Shown piece by piece: positions 25,810 through 32,734 of a stretch of 64,000 nucleotides of DNA. Each line of letters begins with the position of its first letter. The first letter of the stretch is position 1. The position numbers were made by a program, and so were the translations under genes. The stretch spans positions 1 through 64,000 of the forward strand of contig QCGA01000002.1 of NCBI GenBank assembly GCA_003280095.1. The letters run 5' to 3'. This DNA is from Prochlorococcus sp. AG-363-O16 (GTDB lineage: Bacteria > Cyanobacteriota > Cyanobacteriia > PCC-6307 > Cyanobiaceae). Below the pieces are notes generated by a model that did not search any database, had not been told where the DNA came from, and saw only the letters and a list, made by a program, of their open reading frames with translations.

Positions 25810-26247
25810 TCACCAGCAATATTTCTTTAAATCTATTTCTGCATCTCGATGTCTTAGTTGGTATGCTTTTTCCCAATCAGAGCAGGCACCTTTTAGATCT
25901 TGAATTGCTTGCTTATATAGACCTCTGTTGTGATAGTGCAAAGCAACATTCCATGGTTCTTCTGCACGAAGTTCTATTGCCTTTGTACTATCTTGAATTG
26001 CTCCATAAGAGTCAAATAGATCATGTTTTTGTACTGCCCGATTATTGTAATTATGTGGATTAAGAGGATCAATTAATATCGCTTCATTGCAGTATTCAAG
26101 TGTTCTTTTTATATTCCTAAACATAAAAGCATTTCTGCATTTTCGTTCAAGTCTTTGGGACTCTATTCCTTGACAACCTGAAATCAAGATAAACAATAAA
26201 CTAAACTTTGCAAAATTGGTAAGTATTGGACATTTGATTCTAAACAT
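25810..26247 (-). CDS. TPR lipoprotein of the island family
   Basis: 145 residues. FAKFSLLFILISGC forms a signal peptide with lipobox; two to three TPRs follow (CNEAILIDPLNPHNYNNRAV, STKAIELRAEEP) and the end is DLKGACSDWEKAYQLRHRDA, the family tail. 20 bp separate it from the upstream gene at 26268-26519 on the same strand. Probably a periplasmic protein-interaction module. Confidence 0.65.
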   Translation of the reverse strand: MFRIKCPILTNFAKFSLLFILISGCQGIESQRLERKCRNAFMFRNIKRTLEYCNEAILIDPLNPHNYNNRAVQKHDLFDSYGAIQDSTKAIELRAEEPWNVALHYHNRGLYKQAIQDLKGACSDWEKAYQLRHRDAEIDLKKYCW

Positions 26248-26267
26248 AATTTTTAAGAGGTGTTGAT

Positions 26268-26519
26268 TTAGAAGTTACTAAAAATAAAACTAGAAACTAT
26301 AAGGCATATTGTTGCGATCCAACTAGATGCTTTTTGTTCAACACTAAAGGCAATGATAGGACCATAATAAAATCCTCCTATACCTCCAAGTATACCGCCA
26401 ACAATACATTCAGAAAACTCTTCACTGATCCCCAGGACTTTTGCGATAGGTGGAGCAAATACAGCATCGGCAACTGCCCATATCCCACTGAAAATTAAAA
26501 AGAAAAGAATTGACTCCAT
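26268..26519 (-). CDS. Small membrane protein
   Basis: 83 residues with hydrophobic helices at each end (ILFFLIFSGIWAVADAVFA and WIATICLIVSSFIF) and a Gly-rich middle (GGILGGIGGFYYGP) that could be a third span. No family recognised. In one orientation with the TPR lipoprotein. Confidence 0.55.
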   Translation of the reverse strand: MESILFFLIFSGIWAVADAVFAPPIAKVLGISEEFSECIVGGILGGIGGFYYGPIIAFSVEQKASSWIATICLIVSSFIFSNF

Positions 26520-26598
26520 TCTTTGTTAAAAGACACTAACTATCCCAAGATAGACGAAATGCCCTAACTCATCAGAAAGCAGTCTAATTTTTGCCGAA

Positions 26599-26618
26599 CT
26601 CGACAGACACCCTCTCCG
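26599..26618 (+). repeat. tRNA-Ser-3'-end-like motif with right flank
   Basis: CTCGACAGACACCCTCTCCG, one base from consensus, then TTTTTG. The right flank carries AAGTACCATGACGTGCC and AAGTACGAGAACGTCC 20 nt apart (26626-26663), as at 32646-32682. Continuing to ~26735 it matches 18570-18650. Confidence 0.55.
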
Positions 26619-26742
26619 TTTTTGTAAGTACCATGACGTGCCAGGAAGTACGAGAACGTCCCACTCTTACTGCAATTTGGTGAATTTACGAGATTTATAC
26701 TCTTAGATAGTTCCAGAAAGGATACGTAGGTCCCATTTTGGT

Positions 26743-26803
26743 ATTAGGGAAAATGTTAGGGAATTTCTCTCAGGTGTTAGGGAAAGAAAAAGGGTGTTAG
26801 GGA
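26743..26803 (+). repeat. Fourfold GTTAGGGA direct repeat
   Basis: (A/G)TTAGGGA at 26743, 26755, 26776 and 26796: spacings 12, 21 and 20, that is near multiples of a helical turn. This fits arm-type binding sites of a tyrosine integrase, though another DNA-binding protein is possible. Confidence 0.5.
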
Positions 26804-26867
26804 ACTATTTTTAGATTATATTTTTTGCCGTTTTTATGAGATCGATCATTGACAATTCTGTCTTGTT

Positions 26868-28313
26868 TTAATCTGGCATAATTCGACACCAAGCACCTTG
26901 CTCTCCTTGTAACCACTTAATTCGAAATTCACTTCCTAATGCTGCTGATTTTTTAAAGTCACTACAGGCACCTTGGTTATCATTTAATCCTGCTCCTTTA
27001 CTATAACCACGCAGACTATATGCTTCGGGAAAATTTGGATTAATTTCTATTGCTTTAGTTAGATCAGAAATTGCTCCTTCAAAATCCTTTATTTCAATTT
27101 TTGCATAAGCACGTTCGTAATAGACTTGGAAAGAATCTTTTTTAAGTTCAAGCGATTTTGAGTGGTCCGAGATTTCTCCAGAATAATCACCCAAAGCCCC
27201 CTTCGATCTTGCTCGTAAGTAGTATGCATAGTAATCATCAGGTGTGATATCTATTGCTTTGTCGTAGTCAGATATTGCACCTTTATGCTCTTTTAGTTCT
27301 GCTTTTCTTGCGCCACGATTTCTATACATAAGAGGATCACCAGGGTCTATTTCGATTCCTTTTGTATAGTCTTCTATTGCACCCTTGATATCACCTGAAT
27401 TACCTTTTGCTATCGCCCTACTATTATAGGCACGTTTGTTGTTAGGATTTAATTCTATTGCTCTAGTTAAATCATCTATTGCCTGCTTGTAATTACCAGA
27501 CCTTTCATTCTTTACACCCTTCGCCCAGTAAGAATTCGAAAGTATTATATTGTTTGAGTATTTTACTTTTAAAGAAGATATATTACCTCCACAATGCTCT
27601 TCTCTCAATTTAATAGCAAGGGAATCTCTAGAAATTTCTGGTTTATTTAAGTCTTTGCACGCCCCTTTGATGTCACCAAGCGTGACTTTAATGAACCCTT
27701 TAATTCTATAAATAGCATAATCACTCTTATCTAGTTTAAGTACTTGGTTGAAATCTTTAAGTGCTGATTTATAATCTTCTAAGAGCATCTTTGTGAAACC
27801 CCTCTTGCGATAATACTTTGCCTTTTTTGAGTTTATTGATATTGCCTTGTCAAAGTCTGAAACAGCATCTCTTCTGACTATAGATACTCGATCTTGGTCA
27901 TTTGTGGCGATCTTGTTGGAGGTATCAATACTTTCTAATTTTGCTTCTCCTCGGAAATAATAAGAATCATCATCGTTAGGATTGATTCTTATTCCACTTG
28001 TGAAATCTAATATTGCCCCTTCAAAATCTTTTAACTCTCGCTTGATCAATCCTCTTAAGGTATATGCAACATCACTTTTTGGATTTATTTTTATTGCTTG
28101 ATCTAAGTCTAATATTGCTTCTTCTAGTTTATTCCTATCATACTTATTAATAGCATTTTGTATATATTTTTTCTCAGTATCTGCCAGTGCTTTTTCAGGA
28201 ATAGAAAGCAAGACCGCAGTAGTTGTCAAAGCAGCACCAGTTCCTATCAGCAATGGTTGCCCTATAGGCATTAAGGAGAGAGCAGCAGCAATAGCAGTAT
28301 TTCTGAGTTTCAT
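26868..28313 (-). CDS. Large secreted TPR protein
   Basis: 481 residues. The signal peptide MKLRNTAIAAALSLMPIGQP...EKALAD is almost the same as in 32735 and 33726. About ten TPRs follow in two blocks (e.g. YNSRAIAKGNSGDIKGAIED), with an inserted low-similarity stretch at ~150-250. It ends DNQGACSDFKKSAALGSEF, the family tail. A probable internal duplication made the protein twice the usual size. Exported, presumably periplasmic scaffold. Confidence 0.75.
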   Translation of the reverse strand: MKLRNTAIAAALSLMPIGQPLLIGTGAALTTTAVLLSIPEKALADTEKKYIQNAINKYDRNKLEEAILDLDQAIKINPKSDVAYTLRGLIKRELKDFEGAILDFTSGIRINPNDDDSYYFRGEAKLESIDTSNKIATNDQDRVSIVRRDAVSDFDKAISINSKKAKYYRKRGFTKMLLEDYKSALKDFNQVLKLDKSDYAIYRIKGFIKVTLGDIKGACKDLNKPEISRDSLAIKLREEHCGGNISSLKVKYSNNIILSNSYWAKGVKNERSGNYKQAIDDLTRAIELNPNNKRAYNSRAIAKGNSGDIKGAIEDYTKGIEIDPGDPLMYRNRGARKAELKEHKGAISDYDKAIDITPDDYYAYYLRARSKGALGDYSGEISDHSKSLELKKDSFQVYYERAYAKIEIKDFEGAISDLTKAIEINPNFPEAYSLRGYSKGAGLNDNQGACSDFKKSAALGSEFRIKWLQGEQGAWCRIMPD

Positions 28314-28420
28314 TCAGACCGTCGGACCACCTAGAAAGTCTATTTGAGATAGTTGATCTCATCAGAAAGCAGTGGTGAACTGGCATGAAAAAGGGCACCC
28401 TCATCGAGCAGTGCCCATAA

Positions 28421-28445
28421 CGACAAACTTGTGTGAGGAGTGTCG
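28421..28445 (+). promoter_or_regulatory. alpA leader hairpin without alpA, copy E
   Basis: CGACA (28421-28425) and TGTCG (28441-28445) enclose CTTGTGTGAGGAG, as at 24093. The surrounding ~110 bp (28381-28490) match the leader, but neither the RNA candidate nor the alpA gene follows. Confidence 0.5.
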
Positions 28446-28517
28446 TAGTTCTGGTCTACTCCTTTATGGGAACTTTGGGAAGACTTGAAATGAAGTCTCA
28501 GCAGGTCCTATTTTGGT

Positions 28518-28610
28518 GTTAGGGAAAATGTTAGGGAAAAGACCGAAAAACAACCCGAAGTTGGTTCCAGGAAGGACCATGTAGTCCCTACTTAACGGAG
28601 ACCCTCTCTG
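28518..28610 (+). repeat. Arm-repeat pair and tRNA-Ser-like core
   Basis: GTTAGGGA at 28518 and 28530 (period 12), then the degenerate core CTTAACGGAGACCCTCTCTG at 28591-28610. The right flank has GGCGTC, GGCGTCC and CGGTCC spaced ~10-11 nt (28631-28658), shared with 31891-31930. Confidence 0.45.
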
Positions 28611-28766
28611 TTCCTCACTTTATGTCCGTAGGCGTCTCAGGGCGTCCATAGCGGTCCAAAATTTCGTCTGAATTTCACTTTTATCTGCAAGTTGAGGTTT
28701 GTGGATTGCTGGAAGCAAAGAATTGCAATTTGACCTTGACGATTAATTTTCTCATTCTCAGCAAAA

Positions 28767-30890
28767 TTATTTGTTCGTTTTACAAACCCAGAATTGATAC
28801 ATTCCACTGAAGGTTTTGGAATGCATTTCTTCAAACTTTGCCCAGTTTTGTAAGTTTATTTGCTTGTTATCTTCTGGGAAATATTTCTTATACATAGATT
28901 TAACTGATTGTTTGACTAAGAATCCAAGAAACTTTAACTCATTAGATTTGAAAGTTTCTTGTAGTTCTTGAATTGTGAATCGATATTCTTTGGCGTGAAA
29001 GCAAAGATCACGGCATTCTGACATCGTATAAAAATCATCCCAATCACTAAGATTACTTATTTGCTCATTCTTGTTAGAAAGAACATCTTCTCTAAAAACT
29101 TTGATGCCTTCATCATTCGGTTGGAGATTATTATTGGTTATATACTCTCTTGCTTTAACAATATCTTGTCTTGCTAGTTCGCTATATAAACCCAATTTAA
29201 GAAAACCGTTATTTTTTAAAACACTTACTAATGCTTTCAAACCTTTTGAGGGGTCATCCATATGGTGTAAAACACCCGAACATATAATGAGATCAAACTT
29301 TTTCTCTAGTAAACTAATTTCCAGGATATCCATCTGAATTAGTTCAACATTATCAATTCCAAGTTCATTTACCTTCCTTTGAGCATAAGCAAGACTAGAT
29401 AAACTCAAATCAATAGCAGTTATATGAGCATTTTTATAGATCTGTGTATGTAAAATTTGTTGACCTGTTCCACACCCAGCAACTAGAACTTGTAATTGAC
29501 TATCTCCAATATTGGAACTGATAGAATTAGGTTTGATTTCATTATTAATTCCTTGCAAAACAGATATCTTTTGACTTTCTGAATGATTTCCATATCTCCA
29601 TCTAGGATATGGATTTTCTTCATATTGAGATTTTACTTTTTTAGAAACATTATCATTAATTGACCCTAATCTTTTGATGGTTTGTGATAATTCAATTTCT
29701 TTTAGAGGTTCTATTATTTGTAATTCTATTAATTCTTTGAAACTTTGATTAGAAGAATTAAAAGATTTTAATAAGGGTATTCGATTAAGGAGTTTATATA
29801 GTGGAAAATAACAAGATAAAATTGATAAATGTATTTCACTGACTTCACCCTCTCTACATTTCTTGATAATGTTATCAACGGATATATTTTCTTCTTCAGT
29901 AACTGAATAAACATATTCATTTACGAAGCATTGCTCTCCTAATGCAATAATAAATTTCAATGCAGAATAATTAATATTCTCTGTATTTTTAGCGATAAGA
30001 TCGCATATGCTTCTTCTTGTTTTAGTTAGCAATTCCTCCAATTTATCATCGCAAAAGATAATCTTTTTAAGAGCATTAATTATGACTTTATCATTAATAA
30101 GCAATTCTATTCTAGAAAAATCTGAATCTAATTTTTCTAGATCATTGATTAATTCATTGCTCCATACAAAATTAAATGCTCTGTGTAATTCTTTATGAGG
30201 AACATCATTTCTCTTTAGAAGAAGATTTAATATTTTTTTTAAGTTTGATTTATTTAATTGAGATGGATCGGAATCTTGTAAAAATCTAGTTATAGAAGGA
30301 TAAATATTAGAAAATGATGGATTAATTTGAATTACTTTTAGATATGAATCAAACGCGTCTTGTAACTTGCAAAGATCACTCAAAATATTTCCCAGATTGT
30401 TATGCGCCATTGCGTAAACAGGATTGATTTTAATTGCTTTGCGATATGACAATTCAGCGTCTTGTAAGTTGCCAAGATCACTCAAGATATTTCCCAGATT
30501 GGAATGAGCATTAGCGAAATTAGGATTCAGTTCAATTGCTTTGCGAGTAGATAATTCTGCTTCTTTTAGTTTTCCAAGATCTCTCAATATATTTCCTAGA
30601 TTGGAATGAGCATCAGCGAAATTAGGATTCAGTTCAATTGCTTTGTGGTAGGATTTTTCTGCTTCTTTTAATTTGCCAATATTTTTCAGTATTATTCCAT
30701 AATTAGAAAAAACTCTGTGATCCTTGAATCCTTGACCTATAAAATGTTGATAATATTTTGCTGCTTCTGAAATATTTCCCTGAGAATGAAACTTGAATGC
30801 TTGTGAGATCAACTGTTCTGAAGTTCCATTAATCCTTTTATTGAAACTTGATTTTTTTTGTTTGTGTTGCGATTTTCCAAAACCTTTCAT
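28767..30890 (-). CDS. TPR protein fused to a class I SAM methyltransferase
   Basis: 707 residues. The N-terminal ~200 contain four or five near-identical TPRs (AIELNPNFADAHSNLGNILR). A helical linker (~210-420) precedes QYEENPYPRWRYG and the methyltransferase domain with motif I VLVAGCGTGQQ, then IDLSLSSLAYAQRK and DLIICSGVLHHMDDP. Protein, lipid or glycan methylation are all possible; the ENPYPRW region recurs in TPR-methyltransferases of polysaccharide islands. No signal peptide, so cytoplasmic. Confidence 0.8.
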   Translation of the reverse strand: MKGFGKSQHKQKKSSFNKRINGTSEQLISQAFKFHSQGNISEAAKYYQHFIGQGFKDHRVFSNYGIILKNIGKLKEAEKSYHKAIELNPNFADAHSNLGNILRDLGKLKEAELSTRKAIELNPNFANAHSNLGNILSDLGNLQDAELSYRKAIKINPVYAMAHNNLGNILSDLCKLQDAFDSYLKVIQINPSFSNIYPSITRFLQDSDPSQLNKSNLKKILNLLLKRNDVPHKELHRAFNFVWSNELINDLEKLDSDFSRIELLINDKVIINALKKIIFCDDKLEELLTKTRRSICDLIAKNTENINYSALKFIIALGEQCFVNEYVYSVTEEENISVDNIIKKCREGEVSEIHLSILSCYFPLYKLLNRIPLLKSFNSSNQSFKELIELQIIEPLKEIELSQTIKRLGSINDNVSKKVKSQYEENPYPRWRYGNHSESQKISVLQGINNEIKPNSISSNIGDSQLQVLVAGCGTGQQILHTQIYKNAHITAIDLSLSSLAYAQRKVNELGIDNVELIQMDILEISLLEKKFDLIICSGVLHHMDDPSKGLKALVSVLKNNGFLKLGLYSELARQDIVKAREYITNNNLQPNDEGIKVFREDVLSNKNEQISNLSDWDDFYTMSECRDLCFHAKEYRFTIQELQETFKSNELKFLGFLVKQSVKSMYKKYFPEDNKQINLQNWAKFEEMHSKTFSGMYQFWVCKTNK

Positions 30891-30956
30891 GCTTTTCCCC
30901 TTTTGGGGTCCATTGTGATTAAGTGAACACTCAATGCAATTGTTGGAAGAAGGAAA

Positions 30957-31220
30957 TTGACACTACACAGGTCTCCTCTTTGTCAAACTATCTTGAAAAG
31001 TCGACCCCTTCAGGAAGCATTAAGTTTTAGGAATGGACAAGAGAAGAAATTGATATTCCAATCAGATGGCGGCAAATCCTTTAACCACGAACAAGCAATA
31101 GACCTCCTGGTCTCCTTGGTTGCCACTGATGCGAACTCAGAAAAGAAGTGGAGAGGTTTCTATAACTCCTTATCAAGTGCTGAACTGCAGGTTGAGTGGG
31201 ACGTCTACTGGAAAACTTGA
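30957..31220 (+). CDS. Hypothetical 87-residue protein of the repeated module
   Basis: A TTG-started frame after GGAAGAAGGAAA. LIFQSDGGKSFNHEQAIDLL and AELQVEWDVYWKT give protein-like composition. The last 13 codons recur unchanged before copy C (23873-23913), so the gene's 3' end is part of the duplicated module. It converges on the RNA candidate, sharing its terminator. Function unknown. Confidence 0.45.
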   Translation: MTLHRSPLCQTILKSRPLQEALSFRNGQEKKLIFQSDGGKSFNHEQAIDLLVSLVATDANSEKKWRGFYNSLSSAELQVEWDVYWKT

Positions 31221-31235
31221 AAGGATTGCAAGGCA

Positions 31236-31365
31236 CAAAAAAACCTGCTCAAAGGCAGGTTCTCTTGGAGATCTAGAGCGCGTGTTTCCTTGTTTCCACT
31301 GCTCGGAGGATCTCAACTCCTCACGCTGGGTATTTTTACGCATAACTCATTATTTGGCAAGCACA
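31236..31365 (-). ncRNA. Small RNA candidate, copy D
   Basis: Same sequence as copy C over the block, with terminator AACCTGC (31242-31248) and GCAGGTT (31255-31261) plus a run of seven T. The possible promoter TTGCCA/TAAAAAT is conserved. Divergent from the intact alpA gene. Confidence 0.5.
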
Positions 31366-31399
31366 TAAAAAAGGTGCCCTCATCGAGTAGCACCCATAT

Positions 31400-31424
31400 C
31401 GAGAATCTTGTGTGAGGAGTCTCG
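31400..31424 (+). promoter_or_regulatory. alpA leader hairpin, CGAGA/TCTCG version
   Basis: CGAGA (31400-31404) pairs with TCTCG (31420-31424). Compared with copy C, a C-to-G change on one side is matched by G-to-C on the other, so pairing is kept. The loop CTTGTGTGAGGAG is unchanged. Confidence 0.6.
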
Positions 31425-31510
31425 TAGTTCTGTTCTACTCCTCCATGGGAACCTTGGGAAGACCTGGACAAGCACGATGCAATGGGAGGTTCTTTTTTCT
31501 TTTAGAACCC

Positions 31511-31714
31511 ATGACCAAGGCAACCGACATCAGAGAACGTTTTCTTCGTATGCCAGAAATAGTCCAAACGACTGGATTGTGTAAGGCGACGATCTACAAC
31601 AAGATTAATGATGGTTCATTCCCTAAGCAGATCCCGATTGGGTCCAACATCGTGGTCTGGTTGGAGTCCGAAATCAAAGAATGGATGGATAATCAAATCA
31701 AAATGTCTAGATAG
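31511..31714 (+). CDS. AlpA-type transcriptional regulator (intact)
   Basis: 67 residues from ATG 31511: MTKATDIRERFLRMPEIV, a helix-turn-helix TTGLCKATIYNKINDGSFP, then IPIGSNIVVWLESEIKEWM. This is the classic length and ending of AlpA proteins, which activate excision in P4-like satellites and cryptic prophages. A frame from ATG 31445 is in phase and would add 22 residues; because it is out of phase in copy C, the short form is preferred. A hairpin GGTTCT/AGAACC lies directly before the start. Possible targets are the repeats downstream. Confidence 0.75.
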   Translation: MTKATDIRERFLRMPEIVQTTGLCKATIYNKINDGSFPKQIPIGSNIVVWLESEIKEWMDNQIKMSR

Positions 31715-31728
31715 GTCATTTACAGATT

Positions 31729-31756
31729 GCACCCTACTTGCTAGCATTTAGGGTGC
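31729..31756 (+). terminator. Hairpin after alpA
   Basis: GCACCCTA (31729-31736) pairs with TAGGGTGC (31749-31756), 15 bp after the alpA stop. Only a short TT follows. Confidence 0.5.
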
Positions 31757-31787
31757 TTAACTATAGAGAAAAAACCCTGAAAAACGT

Positions 31788-31806
31788 GCTAGGGTAAGTG
31801 CTAGGG
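31788..31806 (+). repeat. GCTAGGG direct-repeat pair, 12-nt period
   Basis: GCTAGGG at 31788 and 31800. Same geometry as the GTTAGGGA pairs at 26743 and 28518 but a different word. It lies 65 bp before a tRNA-like core. Confidence 0.45.
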
Positions 31807-31871
31807 TATTTTTATAAACGATCTCTCAATCTTGCTCAAAGCGATCTAATAGAGTCCAAAAGTAGGTCGAA

Positions 31872-31930
31872 GTCGAAGGACACCCTCTCCGTTTAAAGCG
31901 GACCATCGGAGTCCATAGCGGTCCAGAATT
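31872..31930 (+). repeat. tRNA-Ser-3'-end-like motif with right flank
   Basis: Core GTCGAAGGACACCCTCTCCG (31872-31891), which preserves a TTCGAAG-like T-loop except for its first base. Right flank GCGGACC, GGAGTCC and CGGTCC at ~10-11 nt spacing, shared with 28611-28660. It is downstream of the intact alpA. Confidence 0.55.
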
Positions 31931-32020
31931 TGGTCTGAATTCGTGATTCTTCTGTCGAGTTGGAATTTTGATATTCAGGTGGAACTGATAAAATATAATT
32001 ACCTATTAAGTGCAATTAAG

Positions 32021-32305
32021 ATGCATATCACCTCTCTTGTTTTGATTCTATTAGCAACATTAGTAAACTTCATTGGTGGGATTATTAGTGTAATAGGTGG
32101 TTTTACAGGTTCTTTTCCCCCAGATTTTCTGACTATAACCCTTATTTGCATAGAAGTTTTCTTATCATTTCTTGCAACTGTTTTTTCATTAGTTAATTGC
32201 TTCACCAATAAAACAATAAAGAAATTGCATAAATTTCTTTTATTAGCAGTTTCCTCTGTATTATTTTTCGCAAATTTAAATTGGTTAATAACCTGTTTTC
32301 AATAG
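32021..32305 (+). CDS. Small polytopic membrane protein
   Basis: 94 residues from the ATG at 32021; an upstream GTG (31943) would add residues derived from the repeat flank. Three hydrophobic segments (LVLILLATLVNFIGGIISVI, ICIEVFLSFLATVFSLV, FLLLAVSSVLFF). No family recognised. Confidence 0.5.
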   Translation: MHITSLVLILLATLVNFIGGIISVIGGFTGSFPPDFLTITLICIEVFLSFLATVFSLVNCFTNKTIKKLHKFLLLAVSSVLFFANLNWLITCFQ

Positions 32306-32380
32306 TCCAATAAAGATAATCTGAATACTTAATCTTTTGAATATCATTTTGCGTTAAAGCGCTTATTGGAGAGCGATTTG

Positions 32381-32559
32381 TGCGAGGGGATATGCGAGGA
32401 ATTTTTTCAGTCCGGTAAACCAATTTGATGTTGGATATTCTTGTTGGATTTTTGCAATCTTGTTGGATCTCCTCAAAACCATTGATATGAGCTCTGCTTC
32501 CATTGTTGGGATTGATCTAATTCGACCGAGCAGAAATCTTGTTGGATTTCTTGTTGGAT
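32381..32559 (+). repeat. TGCGAGG pair and GTTGGAT repeat cluster
   Basis: TGCGAGG at 32381 and 32393 (period 12). GTTGGAT at 32430, 32443, 32462, 32541 and 32553 (spacings 13, 19, then 79 and 12). Third and fourth variants of the 12-nt-period arm-like design. Confidence 0.45.
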
Positions 32560-32564
32560 TTTCA

Positions 32565-32682
32565 ACCTGATTTCGACTTTTTGTTCCTATGTGTTCCCTG
32601 ACCTTCCCTGGTGGACTCATATCGACAGAACCCTCTCCGTTTTTTGGAAGTACCATGACGTTCCAGGAAGTACCAGAACGTC
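32565..32682 (+). repeat. Attachment-site-like repeat with both flanks
   Basis: Left flank shared with 18455. Core TATCGACAGAACCCTCTCCG (32620-32639), one base shorter than consensus. Right flank has GGAAGTACCA at 32646 and 32666 (period 20) and an inverted pair GACGTTC (32657) / GAACGTC (32676). Confidence 0.5.
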
Positions 32683-32693
32683 GCACTATTATC

Positions 32694-32732
32694 GACTGTC
32701 CTAACTAGACTGTCTAGGTAGTTAGACAGTCT
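32694..32732. promoter_or_regulatory. Palindrome just before a TPR gene start
   Basis: AGACTGTCTA (32707-32716) pairs perfectly with TAGACAGTCT (32723-32732), loop GGTAGT; a third half-site GACTGTC lies at 32694. It ends 2 bp before the ATG, so it replaces the ribosome-site region. The related leader before 28313 keeps part of it. Confidence 0.5.
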
Positions 32733-32734
32733 GA

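Larger units (their letters stand above)
31180..31510. repeat. 330-bp direct repeat, copy D
   Basis: Counterpart of 23873-24204, with the offset of 7,307 bp constant over nearly its whole length. Differences cluster in the hairpin stem and near the alpA start. Confidence 0.85.

Noticed and set aside
9662-31365. CRISPR array made by the repeated blocks
   Set aside because: Only four long, widely spaced copies in both orientations, without regular spacers or cas genes.
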